The notes beneath the pieces were generated by a model, which was given only the letters and a program-made list of their open reading frames with translations, searched no databases and was not told where the DNA came from. From Sipunculus nudus (Eukaryota > Annelida > Sipuncula > Golfingiida > Sipunculidae), in contig CM049315.1 in assembly GCA_026874595.1 (NCBI GenBank), forward strand, positions 77,979,401-78,043,400: a stretch of DNA of 64,000 bases. Direction: 5' to 3'. The translations under genes and the position numbers were made by a program. This document shows positions 1-12,085 of the stretch, in pieces (position 1 is the first letter of the stretch; each line of letters opens with the position of its first letter).

Positions 1-2180
1 ATCATCACCAAATTTATGCCGATGTTGGTCACATAGGTCATATCTGAAATTGAGGTATTGGTGCCGCCACCTGCATCGGCCTTTTTTGTACAGGGTCATC
101 AGTGCCTGTATCCTACTGAGGGCTATAAAAAACTTCTTCTCTGAGACCATTTGGCCAAAATGTTTAATATCGCTCAGAAATGATCCTAGGGTAGTGCTTT
201 CTGAAGTTTGTTCAAATGGTCTCTTTTCAGTGACTTTTGGCTTAGTTATGGGAAGCTGAATTTAGTCATATGCCATAACAGCCCATTTTAGCCCAGTGGC
301 TACAAAGATCCTCTCAAAAGCCACTGGGCCAAATTCTTAAATCTCACATATTAATTATCCTCAGATGTTGATAATTCAAGTTTGTTCAAATGGTTTTGGT
401 TCAGTGATTTTTGGCTGAATTATGGGGAGCTTAACTTAGCCATTTTGCTGTATTTATCCATATGAGTTATAAACCTGTGAAATGTTTTTCGACTGATGCC
501 ACTGAAGCCAGTTTGTTAGCGAACCTGTGAGCTTATGCGATGGTGTGGCGTCGTCCGGCGTCCGTCGTCCGTCGTCTGTCGTCCGTCGTTTGTACGTTAA
601 CCCATACTATCTTGAAAACGGCAAGAATTAGCATCACGAAATATTATGCATAAAATTAGTCATCTAAAAAACTCTATCGGATTTTGCTTATTTTTTGACT
701 AACTGCATTTTCTGAGATTTTATAGGGAAAAAACTAAAAAAAAGCTTAAAAAATCTTCTTCTCCGAATCTGTTCAGCTAAATTGTCCAAATGATTCCTGG
801 AACAATCTCTCTCAAGTCTGTTGGAATGGTTTAAGTTCGGTGATTTTTGGCAGAGTAACAGGAAGTTGAACTTAGTCATCTGTCCAAAAAAGCATACTAA
901 AATTACAATCTCAAAAATGGCTTGAGCTATCATCACCAAATTTTATGCCAATGTTGGTCACATGAGTCATATCTGAAATTGAGGTATTGGTGGCGCCACC
1001 TGCACCGGCCTTTTTTGTACGGGGGTCATCAGTGCCCGTATCATACTGACAGCTACAAATAACTTCTTCTCTGAAACGAAATGGCCAAATTGTTTAATAT
1101 CACACAGAAATAATCCTAGGGTAGTGCTTTCTGAAGTTTGTTCGAATGGTCTCAGTTCAGTGACTTTTGGCTAAGTTATGGGAAGCTAAATTTAGTCATA
1201 TGCCATAACAGACCATTTCAGCTAAGTGGCTACAAAAATCTTCTTCTCAAAAACCATTGGGCCAAATTCTTAAATCTCACAATTAATTATCCTTAGATGT
1301 TGATAAATCAAGTTTGTTCAAATGGTCTCAGTTCAGTGACTTTTGGCAGAGTTATGGGAAGCTGAATTTAGTCATATGCCATAACAGCCCATGTTAGCTA
1401 AGTGGCTACAAAAATCTTCTTCTCAAAAACCACTGGGCCAAATTCTTAAATATCATAAATTAATTATCCTTAGACGTTGATAATTCAAGTTTGTTCTAAT
1501 GGTTTTGGTTCAATGATTTTTGGCTGAGTTATGGTAAGCTGAACTTTGCCATTTTGCTGTATTTTCCCATATGAGTTATAAACCTACAAAACGTTTTTCG
1601 ACTGATGATACTGAGGCCAGTTTGTTTAATATTTTGCAAGAATATTTCCCTGAATCATTCTAATAATAATTGTCTTTTATGGTTCCAAAAAATGAATTTT
1701 GGCTGAATTATGAAGATTGAATTGAGTCATTATTCCATATATGTTAGCTGTGTGAAGCAGATATATCTAGCCTAGCACAAGTTTATCAGCATCCATTACA
1801 TCATGCCTCTAGACATTTAGATTTCAGAATATCTATGGAAATATTGACAAGAATGTTTTTTAAAAGCTTTTAAAAAATGTAGATTTATGATATTACATAT
1901 CATTAGTACACTATTGATAATTTCTCAGGAATAGCAGGAGCTACCATCCCCAAATTTTATGCAATTATCATTCACATATCAAATGTTGATGGATTCAGCT
2001 TATTTTTGCTATCTGCATTTACTTAGATTTTACAGGGGAAAAGCTGAAAAAAAACTTCTTCTTCTTGTAAAGAGTCCAGCCAAATTGTTCAATATTTTAC
2101 AGAAATGATCCCAGAGGCGAGCCTTCTCAAGTTTGTTCAAATGGTTTGTGTTGGATAAATTTTAACAGAGTTACATAACA
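1..2180. repeat. Tandem/dispersed repeat cluster, two large direct copies
   Basis: The block at 1-515 recurs at about 930-1624 with the same order of segments. Both begin ATCATCACCAAATTT, carry GAGGTATTGGTG followed by a GCCACCTGCA segment, and end near TTTTTCGACTGATG and CCAGTTTGTT. The second copy has an extra internal duplication of about 180 bp (1200-1380). A shorter motif, AGTTTGTTCAAATGGT with a following TTCAGTGATTTTTGGC, recurs near 205, 380, 1135, 1313, 1488 and 2130. A third partial copy of the 670-770 segment lies near 1985-2070. A GTCCGTCGTCC tandem at about 555-590 follows GTGAGCTTATGCGATG. No coding capacity is visible. I read it as a decayed dispersed element family of the type common in bivalves; the family is not named. 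Confidence 0.7.
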
Positions 2181-2310
2181 GGCCTAGATTGTGTATGTTT
2201 CTTGAATAGGTTGAGAAACTGCCAACTGTTTCAGATTTGGCAACAGATCAAGAGTAAATTCAGTGCAGCCAGTTTTAGGTCAAGAGTTCAATCAGTGCAG
2301 CCAAGCACAA

Positions 2311-2394
2311 GGCATGTGATCACCTCATGGGCAGCATGTGATCATTTCATGAGTAGCATGTGATCACCTCATGAGTATCATGTGATCACCTCAT
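2311..2394. repeat. 22-bp minisatellite, about four copies
   Basis: Four near-identical 22-bp units each contain the core CATGTGATCA followed by CCTCATG or TTTCATG. Related flanks (CAGTGCAGCCA, then AGGTCAA and AGTTCA) occur on both sides, at about 2262-2310 and 2399-2440, so the array sits inside a larger duplicated segment. Confidence 0.75.
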
Positions 2395-2569
2395 GTTCAT
2401 TCAGTGCAGCCAGGTACAGGTCAAAAGTTCACTCAGTCTAGCAGGTAAATTTGTCACAGTACACTCGGGGCAACAGCCTTTCTCACCTAAGCCTGGTCAG
2501 CCCCGTGCATCAGCCTCAAGGTAAGTTTGATGTATTGGCCTGATATTCTGACCTGTCTATGTGTCTTTA

Positions 2570-2790
2570 ATGGCTTTCTCGTTCACAAGACAGGTGTTGC
2601 CATCTACAATGACTTTTGCAAAGTGTATGTGCTTGCTTAATTCTACGGAAGAATTTGATATATTTATACATTGGGCATATTTATACATGTCAAATAGCTT
2701 TGTCGTATACAATACTGGTGGTGCCACCTACAATAATTTTTGTGTTGTGTGCACCCATGCCAGAATTTCAGCAGTGATGTTTGTGTATTG
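2570..2790. repeat. Copies of the GGTGCCACCTACAA repeat
   Basis: Two segments about 110 bp apart share TCTCGTTCACAAGACAGG / GTCGTATACAATACTGG followed by GTTGCCATCTACAAT / GTGCCACCTACAAT. The same family recurs at 20.97-21.41 kb and its core also appears in the 1-2180 cluster. It is non-coding; short open frames here are incidental. Confidence 0.6.
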
Positions 2791-2849
2791 TTTCTTGTTC
2801 AAAATGTTTAGTACTTGCATTGTTCATATATATGAAAAGTAGTGGTTCA

Positions 2850-5700
2850 GCATTGAAGCGTTATACCTGGTGTATATCCATATGCACAGGTTCGCATTAG
2901 GCCTGTAGGCCTTGTTAATAATTTACCCCCTTCTCATAAGCATTTTCATGTAACCTATGTAAAATTGGTCAGATTTCAAAGATCTTTATATCAATTATAA
3001 GGTTATTTGGTTTGGAGATTCCAATTATGCCATGCCCAAAGGCCTTCGCTGCACATTATGGCAATTATATTAATTTCAGAGGCGTTTTTTTGGTTTGCGG
3101 GTAAAAAATATCATCCTCTGCTTATCCATAAATATATATTTGTATCTTAACATGTCGGTCTGTTTATATTCCTTGTAAACGTGACTGCTATGATATTGTT
3201 TACCATTGGTATGTTTTTTCCCTTAGATATTACATTTTGTTACAGGTGTCAAATCTTCATTTACATTTTATGATAGAGCTTTGGTTTTAATTTTTCAACT
3301 TTATAGAAAATGCGACATCATACTTGCAATAATTACATGAACCTGTGATAGTTGTTTTTCTTAATTTGACATTAAATTTTATGAGATATACTGGAAATGA
3401 CATAATTTAAAATAGTAAAGAACACAGTAATATTCTACAATTTAGTCTTCGTGCTGTATTCTCGTATGCGTTCTGGGACTGTTAATATCTAACCTGTTTA
3501 CTCTGCATGCATTCAATAAATGCTATGCGGTTTACTTGACACCCCTTTGGTATTTTATGTTTAACTTAGTTTTGTCACATAGTTGTGTAGCTGTAGCTGT
3601 TTACTAAAGTCACATGTTTAGCTTTTTGGTTACTTAAGAGGAATGTAGTGTCTTCTAAGTTTTGGAAGTAGTCCTTTACCGTTGTACAACAATTTGACAT
3701 CATGAACATAAATATTTACAATTATAAAGAAATATGTTTTAGCCCATCAAATGTATGTTGCGTCAAAGTATAAAAATTATTTGAAAAGTTATAATTTTTT
3801 TTTTACTTAAGTTGGCCACATTTACAGTTAAAGATACAAAAAAAGATTATGTTATTACTATATTATTATATATTCCAAAGTATTTCCTGAAATAACAGTA
3901 ATTTATATGATCAAAACCGTCTCACATTCACCTGGGTCACTTTCAACATACTTCTTGTTACAATTGCGCCACAACATGATTACTGTGAATGAATTAACTT
4001 CAGATAGTTATGGTCACAGATGGTTTTCATGAAAAAAATGATGCTTTCAGTCTAGTGTCTGCTTCACCAGTCATTTAAAATATTTTTGAGACAGATAAAC
4101 TAAATTCAAATCTGCAGATATTTTTTACATCAGGAGTAAGCTAACCGAGTGTAAAACATTTGAACATATTATTCATTGTTGTATTATTTTTCCACATTGA
4201 AAATACATGTTTTAATTACTTGACAAAATGAGTTTATGGCAGAAATATAAATGTTCATTAAGGCGGCTGCTTTTTTTAGTACAGAATCGTGCAAAACAAT
4301 CAAAAAACCATCGCGGATGTATTGTTGATAAAGAATGTCAAGATATACATTACCTTGATAAAAGAGCCAGTGTACATATAGCTTGTATAGCTTGTAAGTT
4401 AATGATTAACGTTTACATTGACTCATTGTTACATACATTATAAAGATTTAACTTTATCCTATGAGTAAGGAGACTTGTCTTGTTTAATATTTTGTGACTA
4501 CTATATACACGATAATGTTCATAAGCAAGATGGTACTGCTCAGATTCATATATAAAATATGTTTATCTACGTCCTCCCAAAATAAATATGTAAACTGGCT
4601 CTACAACGCTTAATGCGTCCTCAACAGGTACATGAGAAAGTACATATGTTGTTGCCAAACAAAAAAGTTACACTCATGCACAGGTCATACACGTGTGAAC
4701 TATTACCTTACCGACCTTATATCTTAAAATATACAATTTAGCCATATTTAGACAGGCAAAATGAGTCCGTGCAAAAAGTGATTCGGCAGCAATTTCCTTC
4801 AGACTTTTATCTCCTTAATTCACACAAATAAGAGAATATTAATAAAAATTAGACGTCCGTTAGATTTTAGACATGTAATCTCCGTTTACCTAATATTAAA
4901 TAATGGAATCATGAAATAATGAATTGTTAGGATAATCAATTTTAAGTGTGGATTTCAGATTAATGAGTCACAATGTCAAGGTTGTAGTTTCATAAAATGT
5001 ATATTATTCTGTTCCACCAACGTTTAAATTTAACCTGTGGACAATTCCTTCAGGAACTAAAAATATGCAATCTCCTTAATGCAGGCCTCTGCCCTGTGGG
5101 CGGTCCTTATTGTGGTTTACTCCTCGAGCTGTGTGTCACATGTTTACCGCTGAAAAAACGATATTTATAAATGTATTTTATGTGTGATTACGTTTTTTAC
5201 CCTACCCTCTACTTTCTCCGGGCCAGAAGAGTCCTGTTACCTTAAATCTCAGCTTTTCGATGCCCTTTGTATTAATTGGATTTCAAAATGTTGCCTCCAT
5301 TTTATTTTCTACTTGGCAAGAATCCTCTTTATCCGGGCACAAGTCCTTTCTTATGCTCCAGTAAGCACACAAGCTAGTCAAAGTGGGGCTGTCATGTTTT
5401 TATGTGTCTTGGTGGAAGTAACAGGTTTTATTAGTGCTCGGGAATAAGTTTGAAAACAGGACCGGAGGGATTTTGTAATTGTCGATACTTTAATCATCGC
5501 CGACATACTATCTTAATGTGTCGAGTATATGTGGTACGGCAAGGCTGTGAATGTGCCAGCAGGTACGCTTCCTACATGTGGGGTCACACGTGGTTCTCGG
5601 AAACCTAATAAATAACACCTTTGAAACAATAACGTCCGGATAAGCGTGTGAATTTATGTTTGTTTGTTTAAAATGGTTAGGTAGCACGTTTTCGGTTCCC
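2850..5700. other. Intergenic, no gene recognised
   Basis: AT-rich DNA with no recognisable coding exon, RNA gene or intact element. A segment at 5084-5117 (GCAGGCCTCTGCCCTGTG followed by GGCGGTCC) resembles one at about 62325-62350, indicating a dispersed repeat. The rest shows nothing I can support. Confidence 0.5.
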
Positions 5701-5707
5701 ATCAGGA

Positions 5708-5745
5708 CATAAATAAGGAACCCAACACACTTCTATGGTCAGTTT
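5708..5745 (+). promoter_or_regulatory. Core promoter of the cysteine-rich peptide gene (TATA box plus initiator)
   Basis: CATAAATAAGG at 5708-5718 is a good TATA-box match. TCAGTTT at 5739-5745 matches an initiator with its A at 5741, about 31 bp downstream of the TATA box, the normal metazoan spacing. It lies only 24 bp before the start codon at 5765, giving a short 5' untranslated region, which is typical of highly expressed small secreted peptide genes. Transcription start use is inferred, not shown. Confidence 0.6.
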
Positions 5746-5764
5746 GGACAGAGAAACTGGTAGA

Positions 5765-6481
5765 ATGAAGATCGTGGCTGTTTTGCTGTTCTTTGCCGCA
5801 TGTGCCTGTTAGTAAGAGTTTATTTTTGTTCTCGTTTCTTTCTTTTCATTATTTGGCTGAGTTAAGGGTACAAATGGGCATTTTAGGCCTCTTGTATTAA
5901 TTCCAATGTACAATTTTAAAGAATAGAAGTATATTTGGTCGACACTATAATGCACAATCTAGGCTATCTTGCAACCACAGTTGTAAAAACGGTCATACAT
6001 GCAAAAATTATTACATTAGTTGTTGGCATGATACCACACTTTTCAACATGGGTTGTATGGTTAATATTAAAAGCTACTTTCAAACCAGAATAAAATAAGA
6101 GTTTCAGGGTATTGCTATGTTGGGCCGCTTTATTTGGTTTTAATAAACGGCGTATATTGTAATCAAACAAATGAAACCCATTTAACAATGGGTATTTCTG
6201 TGACAGTTCACTGGCAACCATAATGCGAATTGTGTGAGAATGGAGCTATATCTGACCATATTAAAATATTCATTGGTTTCAGACGGGCAGGAACTATGTG
6301 GTATAAATAGTGACTGTGCGTGCCGCACATCATGCCTGCCGTCTGAACGACAATCTGACATCGACTCCTGCGCCAGCGGTATCTGCTGTTGTAAGTTTAT
6401 AAATTTCTTTCATTCTTACATGCATACACGAATTACAGGTATCAGTTTTTAAACTCTTGAAATCCCGACGTGTATATATAT

Positions 6482-6552
<71 letters not shown>

Positions 6553-9103
6553 CTGGGCTTAAATTGAGCGTTAGAGTCTCGTGACTTCGATTTGAATGAT
6601 AGGACTTGATATATCAAGTCCATATCGAGTAAATGGAAAAACGACTGTCTCATGAACTATGACGTTAAAATATATGCCAACATACTATTGACACTCATAT
6701 GTGAAACATAACAGAAAATTAAATCATGCAAAATTTTTTATAAAAAAGCTTTATTCCTGCATCGGGAACGGAAACATGTGTAAGCTATAGCAGAAATATT
6801 CATGATAATCTCGATTATCCATTATAAAGTGTTTTAAACAAAGATATTTTTATACGACTCTGACTTGGATTCGACCTCGATAAGACTTTGACACATACCT
6901 CAAGGTTTTGGACTCGAGTGGCTTTGGCTTTGACCTGCACCTGAACTCGGATGGTGGGGACTCGACTTCATCACCTAAATATATACGATCTAATAATACA
7001 TGTATATATAAATATAAATCTGAATGTCATCGGTGACGTGGAGAGTGCATGCCTTTTACACAGATGAAATCAAGCACAAACATGCCCATTGTTACACAAC
7101 ATATCTCAAATACCAAGCACAGACATATCAAGGCAACATTTTAATCCACCTGTTGTTACTTTTATTATCTCTCAACAAGATTAAAAATGGATGATTCAGT
7201 GGTATTCAGGGCAACGTTTCTGAACGTACTAGTAGTTTGCTTTCTTATATTGGGGTATAATTGGCATAAGACAGTATCTACTTCCATAATCTGAGGAAAT
7301 ACAACAAAACTCTTTAACTTTTTTTTAATAATTTGTTAAGTTTATTCTGTAAGCTGTAAGGTTTATATCAGTCTGAACTCTATAATTATTAAACTGCATT
7401 ATTTTGGGTTGGTTAACAATGAAATAAAAAACGATGTAACCAAGCAAGTCGAGAATAATGACTACTGGAAGTAATGGATCTGGTTACCCTAGCCGACCTT
7501 CCGTTGTGCTCAAAAGCATGGTCCCCAGAGCGGACGTAACCTATATCTAGCCAGTTTTTTAAAGCCTTATGGGGGGGGGGGGGTCATTAACTGCCTTGAT
7601 AGGCTACTAGCAGGCAAGCCAATGGTCAATTGACTGACAAGTGGACAAACATTGACTGGTGACATAAGAAAGGGAAAGTTATTCAAACTTCATATCATTG
7701 ACAAGGATAAGCAAAAATAACTCTTTCCATCTATCTCAGGTCCCAACGTACAATGTGGTATCTGGTGGGACTGCAATTGCCGTGAGAACTGCTTGTCCAA
7801 CGAGTACGAGGGGACAATGACAGACTGCAGCCAGGCTCAGCCTCCAAACATGAAGTGCTGCTGTCAAAACGAACTTTGGGCACAGGTAAGCGTTTAATTA
7901 TGGAAGCCACGTTTATCTTTGGTTAAAAAAATATGTTGATGATACGAAGGCCCTAGGTATTTTTTTTAGAAAATATCTGTACCTTGAACATACACATGTT
8001 GCAGGAACTATATATTTCTCTTTGGTATAGCCATCGTCCGGTGAAGATAGGCGACATCTGGTGTATAACATGATGACTATTCCACAAAAGCATCTCCACT
8101 TTAGTATCTTTGTAGCCGCTACTTTGTACTCAATTAAATCTTTTTTCACGCAAATCTTTTAAGTTTGGGCATTTTAGTAAGTATACAAGGATGCTCTACA
8201 ATGCACAGTTTCAGGTTAATTTAAGTATTTTAGGCTGCATACAGACACACCAACAAATATCACATACAATTTAGTTGTATACTCAGTGTAATCTCGCCTG
8301 ACGCACCCCCGGCTTTGGCGATACTCCCGGATGAGACGACGCCTTTTATGCTACCGGGACTAATGAAAATTATCATAAAAATCTTCTGCAAACACGACCA
8401 CTCCACTAACACGAAAATTTCTTATTGGTCCCGCTGGTTGTCGTGTTTGCAAGGTTTCACTGTTTATGTATGAATATTTATATTTGCTTTAGAAAATCAT
8501 GCAAATCTAGTGAAACTCTTGGATTCAGATATCAGTTTGAGTGTAAACTTTATGTTCTGTTTTTGCCGGGTTAGCTTTACCGTGCGTTCCTCAGACAGAA
8601 TTCATTTCCTTGGCAATGTCTATCTGTTTTTCATTAGACATAACTAAGATGAAGCATTGTAGGTCTATATCTTTTTTTTTAAATTTTAATACATTATATA
8701 CCGTAAACTTGAAATCTGCATTCTAAGGAAGGGAAGCCTCTTTTTCCTCTCTTTCTCTCGCAGAGGAAAGAAACTACCTTAAGTAAATACCAATGCATGA
8801 TTATCTGCAACTGAACTTTAATAATTACAAACAGGTTAATCTATATTAGGCCACATTCCAAAGAACTTCAAGCAACTGTGTTTAATGTCTGTACGTTTAT
8901 ACTTACACGAAACAATCTACACTTTAATTATGACATATACCGCAGGGTACATGTTTAATTACGTGACAGGACTAAAATTATGATCCGTATGTCTGATGCA
9001 ACCAACCTTTACAATACGTGTGGGATGTTGTTAATTAATACTCACATTATTTCGACATATTTATGTTTTTTTCACGCAGATGGTTGGACGTCGTGGCCAA
9101 TAG
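5765..9103 (+). CDS. Small secreted cysteine-rich peptide with duplicated 8-Cys module (4 exons)
   Basis: Spliced model: exons 5765-5807, 6283-6390, 7740-7885 and 9080-9103, all with GT-AG introns. Phases agree (T|AC, T|GT, then phase 0). The product is about 106 residues: a signal peptide (MKIVAVLLFFAACAYG), then two modules of the same pattern C-x5-C-x-C-x3-C-x11-C-x(4 or 9)-CCC, at residues 20-51 and 56-92. The exon 2/3 border lies within the CCC of the first module, so the duplication follows exon structure. Sixteen cysteines imply disulphide-stabilised extracellular peptide modules. The donor GTTAGT at 5808 is required, because the stronger-looking GTAAGA at 5812 gives a stop at the junction. 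Exon 4 encodes MVGRRGQ then stop; if exon 3 were not spliced, the frame would end VSV at 7895. I do not recognise the family. An antimicrobial or other host-defence peptide is a guess from size and cysteine content. A possible polyadenylation signal AATAAA is at 9599-9604. Confidence 0.75.
6473..6548. repeat. (TA)n microsatellite in intron 2 of the peptide gene
   Basis: About 38 TA units with one interruption, inside the 6391-7739 intron. Confidence 0.95.
6553..6975. repeat. Dispersed repeat copy ending ACTCGACTTCATCAC
   Basis: GACTTGGATTCGACCTCGAT, TTTGGACTCGAGTGG and GGGGACTCGACTTCATCACC in 6860-6975 have counterparts at 50.98-51.13 kb (GGACTCGAATCTCAAAGAC and GTAGACTCGACTTCATCAC). The shared CTCGA-rich segments indicate two members of one non-coding family. 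It lies within intron 2 of the peptide gene. Confidence 0.5.
7570..7583. repeat. Poly(G) run in intron 2
   Basis: A run of about 13 G in intron 2, one of many C/G homopolymers in the window (for example 9363-9390, 19760-19776, 25961-25980, 32606-32615, 41010-41021, 56913-56922, 61468-61478, 62910-62926). Confidence 0.9.
8280..8465. mobile_element. Small hairpin MITE-like element with pogo-like right end
   Basis: GCAAACACGACCA (8388-8400) is mirrored by TGGTTGTCGTGTTTGC (about 8436-8451), forming a stem-loop. The right end reads AAGGTTTCACTGTTTA, like the CAGTGAAACC ends seen elsewhere in the window. The left end (near TACTCAGTGTAATC) is poorly matched, so boundaries are uncertain. It lies in intron 3 of the peptide gene. 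No coding capacity. Confidence 0.4.
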
Positions 9104-11569
9104 AAGGGATGAGATGTTGCATCAAATTAAAGTTTGAAGCACACAGTGTGGTTTTGCGTCTGTATTTTTTTAAGGAGGTTTCTTGCTTCTTTTGATTACA
9201 TACCCCGTACTTTTATCGGTTTATCCAAGTGAAGTTCAACATTTATATTACATTATCTGTTTTATCATTCGATGTCCGGATCATTTATGAAAGAAGTCTT
9301 TTAGTAAAGACTCAGATCTTGAATAGATTAGATTAGGGACTTGGATGGAAGAGCAACATCGACCCCCCACCCCCCACCCCCCCACCCCCGCGCCGAAGAT
9401 CAAAAGCTTAAAGTTGCGAGGATAAGATTGGCATTACACCTTAACCAAGGACGACGGTGAACATGAAAATAAAAAGGAAACTGTCCCTCATTCTTTAGTA
9501 AAGGCATGGCCCATGAACACTTCATATTAGTCCATTGGTCAGTCACTTTTTCGGTATTGAAAAAGTTGTAAATTCTATCACAACTTTGTATAAGTGTCAA
9601 ATAAAAAGCTTAATGTCAACACGGCCTTTTAAACATGGGGTCCCAAATATGCTTAACTGAAAACCAGATGAGGAAGACAATAACTGCAAAAACCCGGCTT
9701 TCCCTTGTGCCACTTACTTTTTTTATATATTAATTTACATAAAAATTAGAATACTTTTTGGGGGAAAATCAGTTGTAATGTTGTGACTGTTAGTTCGATA
9801 TATGCAAGAACATATTAGGTCAAAGTTCACACAGTTAAATGCGTGTAGCTTGATTGACTGCAGATAGACTTTTTATATATTAATTCACTATTCAGTGGAG
9901 ATCATATATTCCTGTTTGTGAGGAATAAAACGTGGCTTTCTTAATAAAATAGGCCTTATAAATAAAAAAAGTACATGGTCTTATTTTATTAATAATAATA
10001 ATACGTAAAGGTACGCGGGTGTTATTGATTTGGTACTAAATTTTACTTACAGCTGTTTTTGTATGGGCATTCATATTACATTCTGTGGTATAAAAACCCG
10101 GTCGTTAATTACTTTTTAAGTCGATCAGTCGATCCGATTGCAGAATATTATTAGTACGTCCGATTAGAGATTTAAAGGATAAGGATTCAAAAGAATTGGA
10201 AATCTGAAGGGCAAGTTTACCAAGGACATGCCTAGAAAATAACAAAAAGAAAAAAATAATCGAATTAAACAGAAAATTAGTTGAAACATCTCTCTCCTCC
10301 AGTTTCCTATGTTTGAAATTACTCTATTTCAAGTATCAATACGTGTCAAGACCATATGATGTTAAAAGTGGTTTAAACATATATTGAGCAGATTTTATAA
10401 TAGACGATTAGATTTACAACCCGTTAAATTATAAAATCAATGACAAATTTATCTTTAAATTATATTGTTTACATGAATTCTCTTTCTCTCAGTCTTTCTC
10501 TCCCGAGCCGTGTGGTGAGCAGCAACACGCTGATTTGGTCTATTGTTATAATTGTCAGTAATGGGTGGTATATATGGTCAGGTGTGATAGTGAATTTGCG
10601 AAGTTATTAGTCAAAGGAAATGCTCTTTACTTATATGAAAACAATATAACTATGAAATATTCATACAGTTACCATAGATTTATCTTTCCCAAATTTTATT
10701 TATGCAGACCCTCCCCCCCCCCGCCTTATTTCATTTATATTTGCTATACAGGCCGTTATTTTTTATCCGCGATTACCTTTATTCCAAATATAATTCTCCA
10801 TTTTAACAAAAAGTATAATATATTAGTCTCATGAAAGGCATCCTTACTTTGAAAATTTAAATATAGAAGTCCACAAACTCGCCATAGACCAGCGCTGCCA
10901 TCTGGCAACGGCCAAGGTAACTACACCCTCCAACCGAACCAATGCGAATTTTCATTTTTTTAGTTACAGGAAAGGTCAGAATTAAATCCATTAAAGCAGG
11001 AATTGTTGGTCCTAAATACGTATACGGTGTTTCAAATAATTAAAGTCGCCCTTTTTGTAAATGGCCACTCCTTATCAGAAATAACAAGCGGCTACGCCGT
11101 ATACCACTGCCGTACTGGTACTGTCCCGTGAAAAACGGGCTAATCATGGACCTTTTGAACGACCCATTTTTCTTACAAAGATAAATAAACTGAGTTATTA
11201 TCACAACTTATAGATCCCTGATGTAACTATAGATTGCACCTAGAAATTCCAAACTTACATTCATTCTACAATATTTTACGGCCCGAGTGTATAAGGATAA
11301 AAAAGGCTTACTACCATAACATTGTTGCCGTTCCACAAAACTTTAGTTTCACCCTCAGCCAACATAAAGTGTGCTGGAAAATAAGCTACACAATCGCTGT
11401 TATACTTTCATTTTTACTTTAACTCATCTCATAGTCAGAAAATACATCATGATAGTAAAACAAACGTCCTTCTTCGCGACCTTCCACCTATTAAACATTC
11501 TGATTTAGTTGCGATAGGATTAACCCTTACTTAATTAATGCTAACGCTCACGTAGCCGCCAAGTAGGTC

Positions 11570-12085
11570 TTCGGCTAAAAGGTCAAGGTCACATGGTCCA
11601 CTTCTTTAAACTATTGTTGGCGTTACTTAAGCTAAATTGTAAATCCCAATACTTTTATCTTTCACGAACGTCTCAAAGAAGCATTGTGGAAGAAAACTAT
11701 TATTTTGAGTTGACGGGGTCAAACGTCAACGATTAAGCATTTTTACAAAAAGCTTATGCACACATTTAAAGCCAAAGTTTTCATCCGTAAACTTCAATCT
11801 TTCGCATATGGCTCACTTTAAAAAAATGGAAGATCCATTCCAGTTTCGAGGTCATGCTCAATGTTACAGAGCCCACTTTAGAAAATGTTGGATGACGTAT
11901 TTTATGCCAAAAGTTTCTTCCAAAACTTTCAGTGATTCATATATGGGTCTCCTATCTATAGATAAAGAATCTGATCGATTTGAAGTCATGGGTCAAAAAT
12001 CAAGGCCACAAGACACATTCCTCAAAAAGTTTATGGACATTCTAAAAGCCAAAATTCTCATCCCTGTTTTATATATGTAAAACAG
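11570..12085. repeat. GGTCAAGGTCAC-type degenerate repeat segment
   Basis: Contains AAGGTCAAGGTCACATGG (about 11580), then near-repeats about 290 bp apart: AAAGCCAAAGTTTTCATCCG (about 11770) and AAAGCCAAAATTCTCATCCC (about 12045). TATGGCTCACTTT / GAGCCCACTTTAG also recur. The 90-codon frame across it is a by-product. Probably a decayed interspersed element; family unknown. Confidence 0.4.

Noticed and set aside
6330-6653. Reverse frame of 107 codons with a long alternating Tyr-Ile run
   Set aside because: The run is the translation of a (TA)n microsatellite; the same holds for frames at 23788-24015, 25670-25855, 40746-41047, 54205-54642 and 59768-60175.
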